Assembly: GCF_013410035.1 (NCBI RefSeq)
Contig: NZ_JACCBW010000001.1
Location: 1,240,001-1,304,000, forward strand
Source: Nocardioides cavernae
GTDB taxonomy: Bacteria; Actinomycetota; Actinomycetes; Propionibacteriales; Nocardioidaceae
DNA length: 64,000 nt
Direction: 5' to 3'
Part shown: piece after piece, positions 1 through 8,233 of the stretch
How positions within the stretch are numbered: position 1 is the first letter of the stretch
Layout of the letters: each line of letters opens with the position of its first letter
The notes under the pieces: model-generated
Seen by the model: the letters and a program-made list of their open reading frames with translations, nothing else
Databases searched by the model: none
What the model was told of the DNA's origin: nothing
Position numbers and translations under genes: made by a program

Positions 1-416
1 ACGGGTACGCCGACGCCCTCGCCGCCGATCGCGTAGAACTCCGTCGGGAAGCCGGTCGCCGTCCACTGCTGGCCGACGCTCGCCGTACGGGCGGTGAGCT
101 TGTCGCTGGGCTCGCCGGGGACGCTGATGCCGGACAGGTCGCCCTTGATGTCGGCCGCGAAGACCGGCACGCCGTTGGCGCTGAGCTGCTCGGCCAGCAG
201 CTGGAGGGTCTTGGTCTTGCCGGTGCCCGTGGCGCCGGCGACGAGGCCGTGGCGGTTGAGCATGCCGAGCGGGATCCGGATCCGGACGTCGCCCAGGTTG
301 TCCGCGTCGAGCATCAGCCCGCCGAGCTCGAGGGCAGGCCCCTCGAAGGCGTAGCCCGGGGCGACGGCCTGCGAGATCGGGTCGGTCGGGGCGGTCGTGG
401 CGGGAGGCTCGCTCAT
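1..416 (-). CDS. HerA-like/DUF853 ATPase, N-terminal part (runs off window)
   Basis: The window holds the first 138 codons. A Walker A motif GATGTGKT lies at residues 61-68, after a segment that reads GLMLDADN then RIRIPLGMLNRHGLVA, as in HerA-like DUF853 ATPases (E. coli YjgR type). The next stretch (LLAEQLSANGVPVFAADIKGDLSGI) carries the family's conserved ADIKGDLSG. Family members are cytosolic hexameric-type ATPases of uncertain physiological role. The ATG at 416 is supported by a -10 hexamer TAGGCT (positions 424-429 on the minus strand) seven bases upstream, which predicts a leaderless transcript. The gene is divergent from the VapB-like gene. The C-terminal half, including Walker B, is outside the window. 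Confidence 0.85.
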   Translation of the reverse strand, partial: MSEPPATTAPTDPISQAVAPGYAFEGPALELGGLMLDADNLGDVRIRIPLGMLNRHGLVAGATGTGKTKTLQLLAEQLSANGVPVFAADIKGDLSGISVPGEPSDKLTARTASVGQQWTATGFPTEFYAIGGEGVGVP

Positions 417-485
417 GCCCGCGAGCCTAGTCACGGCGGGAGACGAGGACGAGGGGTCACGGATGGCGTCGTTATGATCACCGGC

Positions 486-785
486 GTGATCTTCAAGCGG
501 GTGGGCCTCGGCCGGCCCTACCCCGACCACGGGCTGACGTCCCGCGCCTGGGCCGACCTGCCCCCGCGGCAGGTACGCCTCGACGAGCTGGTGACCACGA
601 AGGACACGCTGCAGCTCGACACCCTCCTCGACGAGGACTCGACCTTCTACGGCGACCTGTTCGCCCACGTCGTGCAGTGGCGCGGCGACCTCTACCTCGA
701 GGACGGCCTCCACCGCGCGCTCCGGGCCGCGCTGCAGCAGCGCAGCGTGCTGCACGCCCGCGTGCACCAGGCGGACCAGACGTGA
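486..785 (+). CDS. VapB-family antitoxin-like protein (99 aa), no toxin partner
   Basis: Small cytosolic protein that begins IFKRVGLGRPYPDHG and contains VRLDELVTTKDTLQLDTLL followed by DSTFYGDLFAHVV. This is a conserved actinobacterial family usually labelled type II toxin-antitoxin VapB-like, although it is normally found beside a LytR_C protein and not a PIN-domain toxin, as here. I chose the GTG at 486 because homologues as I know them begin at this point and because a TATGAT -10 hexamer (473-478) sits seven bases upstream, giving a leaderless start. An in-frame ATG at 474 lies inside that hexamer. The stop overlaps the next start by four bases (GTGA), so the two are cotranslated. The antitoxin role is a family label only. 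Confidence 0.7.
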   Translation: MIFKRVGLGRPYPDHGLTSRAWADLPPRQVRLDELVTTKDTLQLDTLLDEDSTFYGDLFAHVVQWRGDLYLEDGLHRALRAALQQRSVLHARVHQADQT

Positions 786-1285
786 CCGCCGGCCTGAGGA
801 CGGCCCTCACCCTCGGTGGCCTGGTGGCCATCGTGCTCGTCGCGACGCTCTGGGGCTGGGCGGCCTTCACCGAGCCGTTCCCGGAGGAGGAGGCGGTCCC
901 GATCTGCGAGGACACCGCCGTCACCGCCGGCACGGAGGTGCGACGCGACCAGGTCGTGGTGAGCGTCTTCAACGGCAGTGGGCGCAGCGGCCTCGCCGGC
1001 GCCACGGACGCCCAGCTCGAGGAGCGTGGCTTCGTCTCCGGCGGCATCGGCGACTCCCCCCAGCCCGCGGCGTCGACGCAGATCTGGTCCGACGACCCGA
1101 CGAACCCGGCCGTGCAGCTGGTCCAGCAGCAGTTCAAGGGCGCCCAGGTCGTCCCGGGCGACGCGCTCGGGCCGGGTGTCGTGGTCGTGGTCGGCGAGAA
1201 GTTCCAGGCACTCCGCAAGAAGCAGGTCGAGTCGGTGGTCGCCGAGGCCGACGCCACGTTCTGCAAGGCGACCGGGGCGGAGTAA
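782..1285 (+). CDS. LytR C-terminal-domain membrane protein (167 aa)
   Basis: One N-terminal membrane segment (about residues 7-28, LTLGGLVAIVLVATLWGWAA) is followed by an extracytoplasmic LytR_C domain. The domain shows the usual V-NGSGRSGLAG pattern (about residues 60-70) and a VVVVVGEKF strand near the end. Such domains occur at the end of LytR-CpsA-Psr wall-polymer ligases but here stand alone, so no catalytic role is indicated. Probable place: outer face of the cell membrane or cell wall. Translation is coupled to the upstream VapB-like gene by a GTGA overlap. It converges on the antiporter gene; only a weak five-base-pair hairpin lies between the stops. Confidence 0.8.
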   Translation: MTAGLRTALTLGGLVAIVLVATLWGWAAFTEPFPEEEAVPICEDTAVTAGTEVRRDQVVVSVFNGSGRSGLAGATDAQLEERGFVSGGIGDSPQPAASTQIWSDDPTNPAVQLVQQQFKGAQVVPGDALGPGVVVVVGEKFQALRKKQVESVVAEADATFCKATGAE

Positions 1286-1313
1286 CGCTTCCGATCGGGC
1301 CGGTCCGAGCCCG

Positions 1314-2831
1314 TCAGTCGCGCTCGCGCGTGCCGGGCTCGCCGAGCCACTGCGCGAGCCGGCCGTTCTCCGAGACCTGCCGCAGCCGGTCCTCGGTGGG
1401 CTCGCGCAGCTTTCGGGGGGTGACCACGAGCAGGTCGTCGCCGTGGCGCAGGACGGTGCGACGCTCGGGCACGAGCGCGTCGCCCGCACGGATGACGAGG
1501 GACACCGAGGCGCCCCGGGGCAGCCGCAGCTCGCCCACCTCGACGCCGTGCATCTTCGACGTCGGCGCGATCGTGACCTGCAGGAGGTCGGCCGCGACCC
1601 GGTCGAGCGGCGCCGCCTCGACGTCGAGGCCTCGCGGCTGCGACCGGCTGGCGACCCCCAGCGTGCGCGCTACCCACGGCAGGGTCGGGCCGGTGAGCAG
1701 CGTGTAGACGACGACCATGACGAAGACGATGTCGAAGACGTCGTCGGCGCCCGCGACGCCCTCGGCCAGGGGGATCGTCGCGAGCACGATGGGGACCGCG
1801 CCGCGCAGGCCGGCCCACGAGATGAAGGCGAGGTCGCGCGAGGCCATCGGCTGGACCACGCTGCTGACGAACACCGAGAGCGGCCGGGCGAGGACCGTCA
1901 GGACGAGGCCGGTGACCAGCGCCTGCACCACCGTCTGCAGGTCGATGCGCGACGGCGAGAGCAGCAGGCCCAGCATGACGAAGAGCCCGATCTGGGCGAG
2001 CCAGGCGACCCCCTCGGCGAACGACCGGGTCGCGACGCGGTGCGGGAGCTCGCTGTTGCCGAGGATCAGCGCCGCGACGTAGATCGCCGCGAACGGCGAG
2101 GCGTGCACGGCCGCCGCGACGCCGTACGCGGTGAACGCCAGGCACAGGACCGCGAGGGGGTAGAGGCCCGAGGACGGCAGCGCCGCGCGCCGCATGACCC
2201 AGGCGCCCGCGAGGCCGCAGGCCGCGCCGACCAGCGCCCCGGCGAGCAGCTCGAAGACGATGACGCCGGCGGTCTCCAGGACGCTCGAGCCGGCCAGCGC
2301 ACCGGTGGAGATGATGCCGACGAGGACGACGGTCGGGGCGTCGTTGAGCCCGGACTCGGCCTCGAGCGCCCCGGTGAGCCGCCTGGGCAGCGGCAGCGCG
2401 CGCAGCACCGAGAACACCGCCGCGGCGTCGGTGGGCGAGCAGATCGCGCCCAGCAGGATCGCCAGCTCCCACGGCAGGCCCAGGAGGTAGTGGGTGCCGA
2501 CGGCCACCACCGCCACCGACACCGCCACGCCCACGGTGGCGAGCGAGAGCCCGAGCCGGATGCTGGAGCGCATCTGACGCCACTCGGTGGTCAGGCCACC
2601 CTCGGCCAGGATGATCGCCAGCGCGCCGAAGCCGAGCGCGTGGGCGAGCTCCGCGTCGTCGAACGGGATCCCGAACGGCCCGCCCTCGCCCAGCAGCACG
2701 CCGATGAAGAGGTAGATCAGCAGCGAGGGGAGGCCCGCGCGCGCCGAGACGCGGACCGCGAGGATCGCGGCCAACGTCACCACCGCACCGACCAGCACGA
2801 ACGCGTCGAGCTGGTGGGCGTCGAAGGTCAT
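1314..2831 (-). CDS. Potassium/proton antiporter, CvrA/NhaP2 type (505 aa)
   Basis: CPA1-type cation/proton antiporter of about twelve membrane segments. The motif LLGAICSPTDAAAVFS (near residue 130) and the later SGLNDAPTVVLVG hold the two conserved Asp residues of the ion-exchange site. After the membrane domain (to about residue 395) comes a cytosolic TrkA_C-like domain (HGVEVGELRLPRGASVSLVI, about residues 420-480), which in CvrA proteins responds to nucleotides or ions. The length matches the family. The start at 2831 has a GAGGTG ribosome site. Likely job: K+ extrusion and volume or pH control. It is divergent from the WXG100 gene with 179 bases between. Confidence 0.88.
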   Translation of the reverse strand: MTFDAHQLDAFVLVGAVVTLAAILAVRVSARAGLPSLLIYLFIGVLLGEGGPFGIPFDDAELAHALGFGALAIILAEGGLTTEWRQMRSSIRLGLSLATVGVAVSVAVVAVGTHYLLGLPWELAILLGAICSPTDAAAVFSVLRALPLPRRLTGALEAESGLNDAPTVVLVGIISTGALAGSSVLETAGVIVFELLAGALVGAACGLAGAWVMRRAALPSSGLYPLAVLCLAFTAYGVAAAVHASPFAAIYVAALILGNSELPHRVATRSFAEGVAWLAQIGLFVMLGLLLSPSRIDLQTVVQALVTGLVLTVLARPLSVFVSSVVQPMASRDLAFISWAGLRGAVPIVLATIPLAEGVAGADDVFDIVFVMVVVYTLLTGPTLPWVARTLGVASRSQPRGLDVEAAPLDRVAADLLQVTIAPTSKMHGVEVGELRLPRGASVSLVIRAGDALVPERRTVLRHGDDLLVVTPRKLREPTEDRLRQVSENGRLAQWLGEPGTRERD

Positions 2832-3010
2832 GCCACCTCGTGTCTGGGTGTCTGGTCGGTGGGTCAGCGGTGTGCCACGATCCTATCGGTGCGGGAGGGA
2901 GCCGGACCGGCGTCGTCCCACGCCCACGAGCCGGGGAGCACGAGAGCGTCGCAGGACGTTTGGGAGTGGTCCTGGCGGGGTAGGCGACTCCGGACGAAAG
3001 GGTGTGATCG

Positions 3011-3433
3011 ATGTACGGCGACACCGCCGCGGGCCGCAAGCGCGTCGCCCAGTTGCGCGAGCAGAGCGGGGACATCCGTGCCCTCGCCGCCCGGCTGGTG
3101 TCGCAGTCCGAGGCGGTCCCGTGGCACGGCAAGGCCGCCGACGCGATGCGCGAGCGGATCAAGGAGCGCGCCGGCCACCTGCGCGCCGCCGCCGCCCACC
3201 ACGAGACCGCGGCCGACTCGCTCGCCCGGCACCTCGCCGAGGTCGACACCCTCAAGGAGGCGATCGACGTCCGCGCGCACAAGGCCACGACCCTGGTCGA
3301 GGACGCCCGCACCCGCGCCAGCGAGGCCGGCGAGGGCGCGACGCCCGACGAGACCGACGCGGCGCTCCTGGCCTTCGACCCCCCTCCAGCCGGTCACAAG
3401 GACTGGCTGACCGTCACGCTCCCGGGACTCTGA
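3011..3433 (+). CDS. WXG100-like type VII secretion protein (140 aa)
   Basis: An all-helical protein with a WHG turn (about residue 38, in AVPWHGKAADAMRERI) between two amphipathic helices, matching the WXG100/ESAT-6 helix-turn-helix plan, plus a 40-residue C-terminal extension. Such proteins are ESX/type VII substrates or form part of larger substrates. ATG at 3011 follows a weak AAAGGGTG purine stretch. The next start (3435) follows one base after this stop, so the three downstream genes form one unit. No ESX ATPase, EccB or mycosin gene is in view, so export machinery must be encoded elsewhere. Assignment rests on the motif and context; long helical DUF proteins can mimic it. Confidence 0.65.
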   Translation: MYGDTAAGRKRVAQLREQSGDIRALAARLVSQSEAVPWHGKAADAMRERIKERAGHLRAAAAHHETAADSLARHLAEVDTLKEAIDVRAHKATTLVEDARTRASEAGEGATPDETDAALLAFDPPPAGHKDWLTVTLPGL

Positions 3434-3434
3434 C

Positions 3435-4376
3435 ATGGTGACGATCGACCTGACCACGCCGCCCCCGCAGCCGACGAGCTTCCTCGACGGCATGGCCCGC
3501 CGGCTCGCCCTCACCCTCCCCGAGCTCCGCCTCGTGGCCGACCTCGCGGGGGGTGCACCGCTCCCCTTCGACGTGCAGGAGAGCGGCCCCGAGGGGTCCG
3601 GGTCGCTGTCCGGCCGGCTCGGCCAGAGCCGCGGCTCGGTCGAGGACTCGGCCTACACCGACGCCATCGGCACCCTGCACGAGCCCGCCGACACGCTCCG
3701 GCGCCGCGGCCTCGTCACCGACGACGGCGCCGACCCCGGCCTGGTGGGGGCCGTCGGCCTCCTCGCCACCCCCCGGCTGGCCCTCGACATCGACGTCGCC
3801 GCCGGCTCCACGCAGGTCAAGGCCTGGCACCGCCAGGCCGGCGGCGCCGTGGCCAGCCTGTCGACCTGCGACGGCATCGTCTTCGAGCTCGCGTGGTTCC
3901 CGGTCGAGCAGTGGACCACCGAGCTCGCTCGTGTGACGTCCCCGCCCGAGGACCTCCCCCTCGGGGGGTCGCACGTGCCCGCCCACCTGGACGTGCCGTA
4001 CGCCCTCGCCGACTCGGTGGGCGAGGCGCTGCGCGCCGGTCGTTCAGACCTCGTGCCCGTGCTCGTCGGCCAGTCCGACGGAGCGGTGCTCGCCGACGGC
4101 GAGGCCCTCGGCGACGCGGAGGCGGCGGCGGCCGTCTCGGCCGTCCACAGCGAGAGCCGGGGCAGGCTGCGCATCCTGGCCGCAGAGGTGTCCGAACGCG
4201 CCACGACGTCGGTCGGCGTCGTGTCGTGGGTCCTGCTCCGGGACGGGTGGCACTCCCTGACCCCGCGCCACGACGACGGCGCCCGGGTCGCGGTCCACCT
4301 CGTCGACCCCGACGACCTCGCCACCGAGCTCGCTCCCGTGCTGGCGCAGGTCACGTTCCACGAGGCGGTGGCCTGA
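3435..4376 (+). CDS. EspG-like ESX secretion chaperone (313 aa)
   Basis: The N-terminal pattern LALTLPELRLVADLAGG followed by short repeats of beta strands and the sequence LVGAVGLLATPRLALDIDV is what EspG-family proteins look like. EspG proteins are cytosolic chaperones that hold specific secreted substrates for type VII secretion. The position between a WXG100-like gene and a larger helical/hydrolase-like protein fits a chaperone for one or both neighbours. No catalytic motif is visible. The stop overlaps the next ATG by one base (TGATG). The similarity is weak and I read it by eye, so chaperone function is an inference. Confidence 0.5.
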   Translation: MVTIDLTTPPPQPTSFLDGMARRLALTLPELRLVADLAGGAPLPFDVQESGPEGSGSLSGRLGQSRGSVEDSAYTDAIGTLHEPADTLRRRGLVTDDGADPGLVGAVGLLATPRLALDIDVAAGSTQVKAWHRQAGGAVASLSTCDGIVFELAWFPVEQWTTELARVTSPPEDLPLGGSHVPAHLDVPYALADSVGEALRAGRSDLVPVLVGQSDGAVLADGEALGDAEAAAAVSAVHSESRGRLRILAAEVSERATTSVGVVSWVLLRDGWHSLTPRHDDGARVAVHLVDPDDLATELAPVLAQVTFHEAVA

Positions 4377-5701
4377 TGGGCGACCTCGAGATCCCCCGCA
4401 GCGCCGCCGCGACCCCCGAGGAGTCCTCGGCCGCGGTCGCCGCCGACAAGTACGACCAGATGCTCGCGCTGGCCGACCTCTTCGACTCCTCCGGCAACGA
4501 GATGCGCACCCGCGCACGCCTCGGCACCGAGATCCTGGGCGACGACGACGTCGTCGACTCGGGCGAGCTGTCGAAGGCCACGTGGGGCCAGGCGGAGGAG
4601 GACATCCGCGCCGCCACCACGGGCAAGCACGGGCTGCTGACGCGGTCGGTCGAGCTCGACGCCGACGCCCTCGTCGTGCGCGCGACCGTGCTGACCTACC
4701 GCTGGATCGACGAGCTCCAGCAGGCGGCCTACAAGACGCTCGGCTCCATCGCGGGCCGCGCCATCGGCTACCTCGCGCCCGAGGTCGCCCTCGGCGGCGC
4801 CATCGTCAGCGCCGGCCTCATCGAGACCGACACGCTCGACCGCGACGGCGTCACCGCCTACCTCAGCGAGCTCGCCGAGAACAACCCCGACCTCATGGAC
4901 CACCTGTCCGGCGGCGGCGGCCTGCTCGACGGGCTGCACATGCGCTCGCTGCTCACCGCGGGCGTGCTCGCCTCCGACCAGGGCGCCCACGCCGCCCGCG
5001 GCGGGCTGCGCGCGATCGGCGTCGAGCCGTTCCCCACCGACGCGGTCTCGGCCTTCCGTGACTCCGCGGGCTCCTTCGTCGAGGTCGACGAGCCCGAGGC
5101 CGAGGCCGGTACGTCCAGCGCCGCCGCCCCGCGCTCCCTCGAGGAGCTGATGGCCAACCTCGTCGCCGAGGACCAGCGGATCAGCGTCCAGCGCGTGGGC
5201 GCCGGCCGCTACATCGCCTACCTCCCCGGCAACCTGGGCGGCGAGGGCGGCCGCCTGCGCCTCGTCGGCGCGGACCCGACCACCTCGGCGAGCCAGGTCG
5301 TGCGGGCGATCGAGAAGGCCGTCACCGACGACGACGCGCGCGTCATGCTGGTCGGCTCCGCGTCCGGCGGCGCGATCGCCGCCGAGATCGCGGCGACCGC
5401 GACGTCCGACCGCTTCGTCGTCGACCAGGTCGTCACGGCGGGCGCCCCGTCGGCGCTCGTGCCGCGGATCCCCGAGGCCACCCGCATGCTGTCGCTCGAG
5501 GACCGCTCCGACCCGGTCGCGCTGCTCGGCTCGTTGATCAACGCCGCGACCGCCAACCGGCTCACGGTCGTCTTCGACGGCAGCAACGCCGACGGCGCCG
5601 ACTTCTACGTCGCCGGGGCCCGGGCGGCGGACACCGCCGAGCACCCCGAGCTGCGTGCGGAGATCAGCCGCATGCAGGACCTCGGCTACCTCGCCGGCTA
5701 G
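4376..5701 (+). CDS. Helical domain plus alpha/beta-hydrolase-like protein, likely type VII effector (441 aa)
   Basis: Residues 1-250 are helical with a short Gly-rich stretch (SGGGGLL) and resemble a secretion-targeting domain. Residues 260-441 look like an alpha/beta-hydrolase core: strand-loop VMLVGSASGGAIAAEIA puts a possible nucleophile at Ser330 (S-x-S-x-G elbow), DRSDPV supplies a possible acid, and His in AEHPEL a possible third residue. Similar domains act on lipids or esters. Encoded directly after WXG100-like and EspG-like genes with a one-base overlap, so it may be their cargo. It ends in a CTAG shared with the convergent CoxE-like gene. Function is not known; hydrolase activity is inferred from motif order only. 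Confidence 0.55.
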   Translation: MGDLEIPRSAAATPEESSAAVAADKYDQMLALADLFDSSGNEMRTRARLGTEILGDDDVVDSGELSKATWGQAEEDIRAATTGKHGLLTRSVELDADALVVRATVLTYRWIDELQQAAYKTLGSIAGRAIGYLAPEVALGGAIVSAGLIETDTLDRDGVTAYLSELAENNPDLMDHLSGGGGLLDGLHMRSLLTAGVLASDQGAHAARGGLRAIGVEPFPTDAVSAFRDSAGSFVEVDEPEAEAGTSSAAAPRSLEELMANLVAEDQRISVQRVGAGRYIAYLPGNLGGEGGRLRLVGADPTTSASQVVRAIEKAVTDDDARVMLVGSASGGAIAAEIAATATSDRFVVDQVVTAGAPSALVPRIPEATRMLSLEDRSDPVALLGSLINAATANRLTVVFDGSNADGADFYVAGARAADTAEHPELRAEISRMQDLGYLAG

Positions 5702-7065
5702 ACGATCCCGTGCACGAACTCGCCGAGCTGGGCGAGGTTGCGGCACTCGACCATCGGCACCACCTCGCCGTAGCGGTCGGCGGCGCTGTCGCCGGTCCCC
5801 CAGTGGCGCGCGTGCTCGGGGTTGAGCCACCACGCGTGGCGCGCGCGCCCGGCCAGGTCGGCCAGCACGGGTAGGGCGAGGTCGCTGTAGTTCGAGCGGC
5901 CGTCGCCCAGCACCAGCAGGGACGACCGGGGACCGACGACGTCGCCGTGCTCCTCGGCGAACCGGGTGAGCGCCCTGCCGTAGTTGGTGCGACCCCACAG
6001 GGCGGCGTGCGAGATGCTCGCGGCGAGCTGCTCCATCACGTCGACGACGTCGGCGCCGGGCCGGAACGTGTCGGTGACCTCGACGACGTCGTCGACGAAG
6101 GTGAAGGCCCGCACGCCGCTGAACGCCTCGCGCAGCGCGTAGACCAGCAGGAGCGTGAACTGCGCGAAGCTCGCGACCGACCCGCTCACGTCGCACAGCA
6201 CGACGAGGTCCGTGCGGTGGGGGCGCCTCGGGCGGTGGTGGGTGGTCAGCGGCACGCCGCCGGTGGCCATCGACGCGCGGACGGTCCGGCGTACGTCGAG
6301 CGGTCCCCGGCGCCGGGCGTGCTGCTCCTTGGTGAGCCGAGCCGCGAGCCGGCGGGCCAGGGGATAGACCTCGCGCCGCATCTCGTCCAGGTCGCTGCGG
6401 CGTGCGGCCGTGAAGTCGAGCCGGTCGATGGTCGGTCGCACGGTCACGCCGACGACGTGCTCGGGTCCCTTCTCCTCCGCGATCCGGCGCCGGGCGTCGC
6501 CCTCGACCAGCCGGGCGAAGACGCCGACCCGCCGCCCGGCGAGGCGCTGCGCCTCCTCGGCGTCGACGCCCGCGGCGAGCAGCCCCTGGACGAGCCGCTC
6601 GACGAGCTCGGAGGGCGAGACCCGCTGCAGGGAGGTGTACGCCGACCAGCTCGACAGCCCCGGCCCGCGACCGGGCATCGCGCCGAACCGGGCCACCGCC
6701 TCCACCGCGAGGTCCTGCAGCGCCTGCTGGTCGCCCGACGCGAGGGCCTCGGCCAGCGCCTCGCGGAACCGCTCGAGCTCCGGACCGGTGTCCGGCGGCC
6801 CCTCGGCACCCGGGGCCAGGCCGTCGCCGGCGACGCCGCTGCCGATCAGGCGCGGGTAGTAGATGTCGAAGATCGCGTCGAAGGTCACCCGCTGGGGCTG
6901 GCGCTTGACGAGCGTCGCTGCGTACGCCGCGCGTACGGTCTCGCGGTCGTGCCAGCGCACCTTCTCGAGCGCGCCGATGGCGTCGAGGCCCTCGGCGAGC
7001 GACACCGACAGACCCGCGGCACGCAGCGCCTCCACGAAGCCGATGTGGGTGTCGAGGAGGCTCAT
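5698..7065 (-). CDS. CoxE-like VWA-domain protein (455 aa)
   Basis: The C-terminal third carries a von Willebrand A fold with a MIDAS motif DVSGS (in LVVLCDVSGSVASF, about residue 300) and a later GRTNYG loop. The N-terminal part is the helical region typical of CoxE proteins. With the MoxR ATPase encoded just upstream (ATGA overlap at 7062-7065) it forms the common MoxR-VWA chaperone pair, which helps metal-cofactor insertion or complex assembly; in the cox operon it serves CO dehydrogenase. No cox or other client gene is near, so the client is unknown. The minus-strand stop uses the same CTAG as the plus-strand gene before it. Confidence 0.85.
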   Translation of the reverse strand: MSLLDTHIGFVEALRAAGLSVSLAEGLDAIGALEKVRWHDRETVRAAYAATLVKRQPQRVTFDAIFDIYYPRLIGSGVAGDGLAPGAEGPPDTGPELERFREALAEALASGDQQALQDLAVEAVARFGAMPGRGPGLSSWSAYTSLQRVSPSELVERLVQGLLAAGVDAEEAQRLAGRRVGVFARLVEGDARRRIAEEKGPEHVVGVTVRPTIDRLDFTAARRSDLDEMRREVYPLARRLAARLTKEQHARRRGPLDVRRTVRASMATGGVPLTTHHRPRRPHRTDLVVLCDVSGSVASFAQFTLLLVYALREAFSGVRAFTFVDDVVEVTDTFRPGADVVDVMEQLAASISHAALWGRTNYGRALTRFAEEHGDVVGPRSSLLVLGDGRSNYSDLALPVLADLAGRARHAWWLNPEHARHWGTGDSAADRYGEVVPMVECRNLAQLGEFVHGIV

Positions 7066-7946
7066 CGTGCCGCCAGCTTGAGCTCCTTGATCGCCCGCTG
7101 CTGGTCCGAGGCGTGCTTGAGCACGACACCCAGCGTGCGCGCGACGGTCGCCTCGTCGAGGTCACCCACCTGCAGCGCGACGAGCGTGCGCGCCCAGTCG
7201 ACCGACTCGGCGATCGACGGCGCCTTCTTGAGCTCGAGCTCGCGCAGCCGGACGACCGCGTCGACGAGCTGGGCGGCGACGGCGTCCTCGAGCCCGGGGA
7301 CCTGGCTGGTGACGATGGCGCGCTCGCGCTCGGCGTCGGGGTAGTCGAGGGGCAGGAACAGGCAGCGCCGCTTGACCGCCTCGGACAGCTCGCGCGACGC
7401 GTTGGAGGTGAGCACGACGAAGGGACGGCGCGTGGCGGTCACCGTGCCCAGCTCGGGGATCGTGACCTGGAAGTCGCTCAGCACCTCGAGCAGCAGGCCC
7501 TCGACCTCGATGTCGGTCTTGTCCACCTCGTCGATCAGCAGCACAGTCGGCTCGTCGCGCCGGATCGCGGTCAGCAGCGGACGGGTGAGGAGGAACTCCT
7601 CGGTGAAGATGTCGTCGTGGGTCTCGCTCCACGCCGTGTCGCTCTCCCGAGAGTTGGCCTGCGAGGCCTGGATCCGGAGCAGCTGCTTCTTGTAGTTCCA
7701 CTCGTAGAGCGCGCGGGCCTCGTCGAGGCCCTCGTAGCACTGCAGCCGGACCAGGCCCGCGCCCGTCGCCCGGGCCACCGCCTTGGCGAGCTCGGTCTTG
7801 CCGACGCCCGCCGGGCCCTCGACCAGCAGCGGCTTCCCGAGCGCGCCGGCGAGGTACGCCGTGAGCGCCGTCGCGTCGTCGGTGAGGTAGCCGGCGGACT
7901 GGAGGCGGGCCGTCGCGTCGGCGGCGGAGTCGAACCAGGTCGTCAC
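7062..7946 (-). CDS. MoxR-family AAA+ ATPase (294 aa)
   Basis: AAA+ ATPase with Walker A GPAGVGKT (about residues 39-46), Walker B VLLIDEVDKTD and sensor-1 VVLTSNASRELS, followed by KRRCLFLPLDYP. MoxR proteins remodel partner complexes together with VWA proteins, and the CoxE-like VWA gene follows with a four-base overlap. I chose the GTG at 7946 (VTTWFDSAADA) because a -10 hexamer TAGGCT lies seven bases upstream (7954-7959), the same layout as the gene at 416, and because an open frame further upstream would run through tRNA-Ser. No ribosome site is needed if the mRNA is leaderless. Confidence 0.88.
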   Translation of the reverse strand: MTTWFDSAADATARLQSAGYLTDDATALTAYLAGALGKPLLVEGPAGVGKTELAKAVARATGAGLVRLQCYEGLDEARALYEWNYKKQLLRIQASQANSRESDTAWSETHDDIFTEEFLLTRPLLTAIRRDEPTVLLIDEVDKTDIEVEGLLLEVLSDFQVTIPELGTVTATRRPFVVLTSNASRELSEAVKRRCLFLPLDYPDAERERAIVTSQVPGLEDAVAAQLVDAVVRLRELELKKAPSIAESVDWARTLVALQVGDLDEATVARTLGVVLKHASDQQRAIKELKLAAR

Positions 7947-8012
7947 GCCCGCGAGCCTACGAGGCGTGGTGGCGCAGCGCTCGCTGCGCTCGCGCTCTCG
8001 GGTTCCAGGACG

Positions 8013-8053
8013 CCTCTGCTGAGGCCATCGCTGCGCGATGGCCTCAGCAGAGG
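8013..8053 (-). terminator. 19-bp perfect hairpin overlapping the tRNA-Ser(UGA) 3' end
   Basis: Arms 8013-8031 and 8035-8053 are perfect inverted copies with a three-base loop. The right arm includes the last six bases of the tRNA gene (8048-8053). On the minus strand this lies at the end of the tRNA transcript, so it probably stops transcription before the MoxR gene. It has no T tract. Pairing would compete with the tRNA acceptor stem. Confidence 0.6.
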
Positions 8054-8132
8054 GGGCGGGATTCGAACCCGCGGTAGGTCTCCCTACGACCGCTTTCAAG
8101 GCGGTTCCGATCGGCCGCTCCGGCACCCCTCC
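8048..8132 (-). tRNA. tRNA-Ser (anticodon UGA)
   Basis: 85 bases on the minus strand. The acceptor arm GGAGGGG pairs with CCCCTCT (one G-U at the end); the anticodon stem ACCGC/GCGGT holds loop CTTGAAA with anticodon TGA. A long class II variable arm and a T arm with TTCGAAT follow. The discriminator is G and the CCA end is not encoded. The 3' end lies in the hairpin at 8013-8053. Confidence 0.95.
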
Positions 8133-8233
8133 TCGTGCCACGCCGGGGCGCCGCACACTGCCGGACTCTACCCAACCGCTCCCCGTCCCACCCTCGCCCC
8201 ACCGGTGCGCCCGCGGCGTGGGAAAATCGGGTG

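Noticed and set aside
486-785. A toxin-antitoxin module
   Set aside because: There is no PIN-domain or other toxin gene next to the VapB-like gene; its overlap partner is a LytR_C membrane protein.
1286-1313. Terminator between the LytR_C gene and the antiporter gene
   Set aside because: Only a five-base-pair stem (CGGGC/GCCCG) with a wide loop is seen, too weak to call.
3653-7165. A minus-strand open frame of over 1100 codons across the ESX-like and CoxE genes
   Set aside because: Its translation is Arg/Gly/Pro-rich without domains and it lies antisense or out of frame to genes with clear motifs; an artefact of high GC, where stops are rare.
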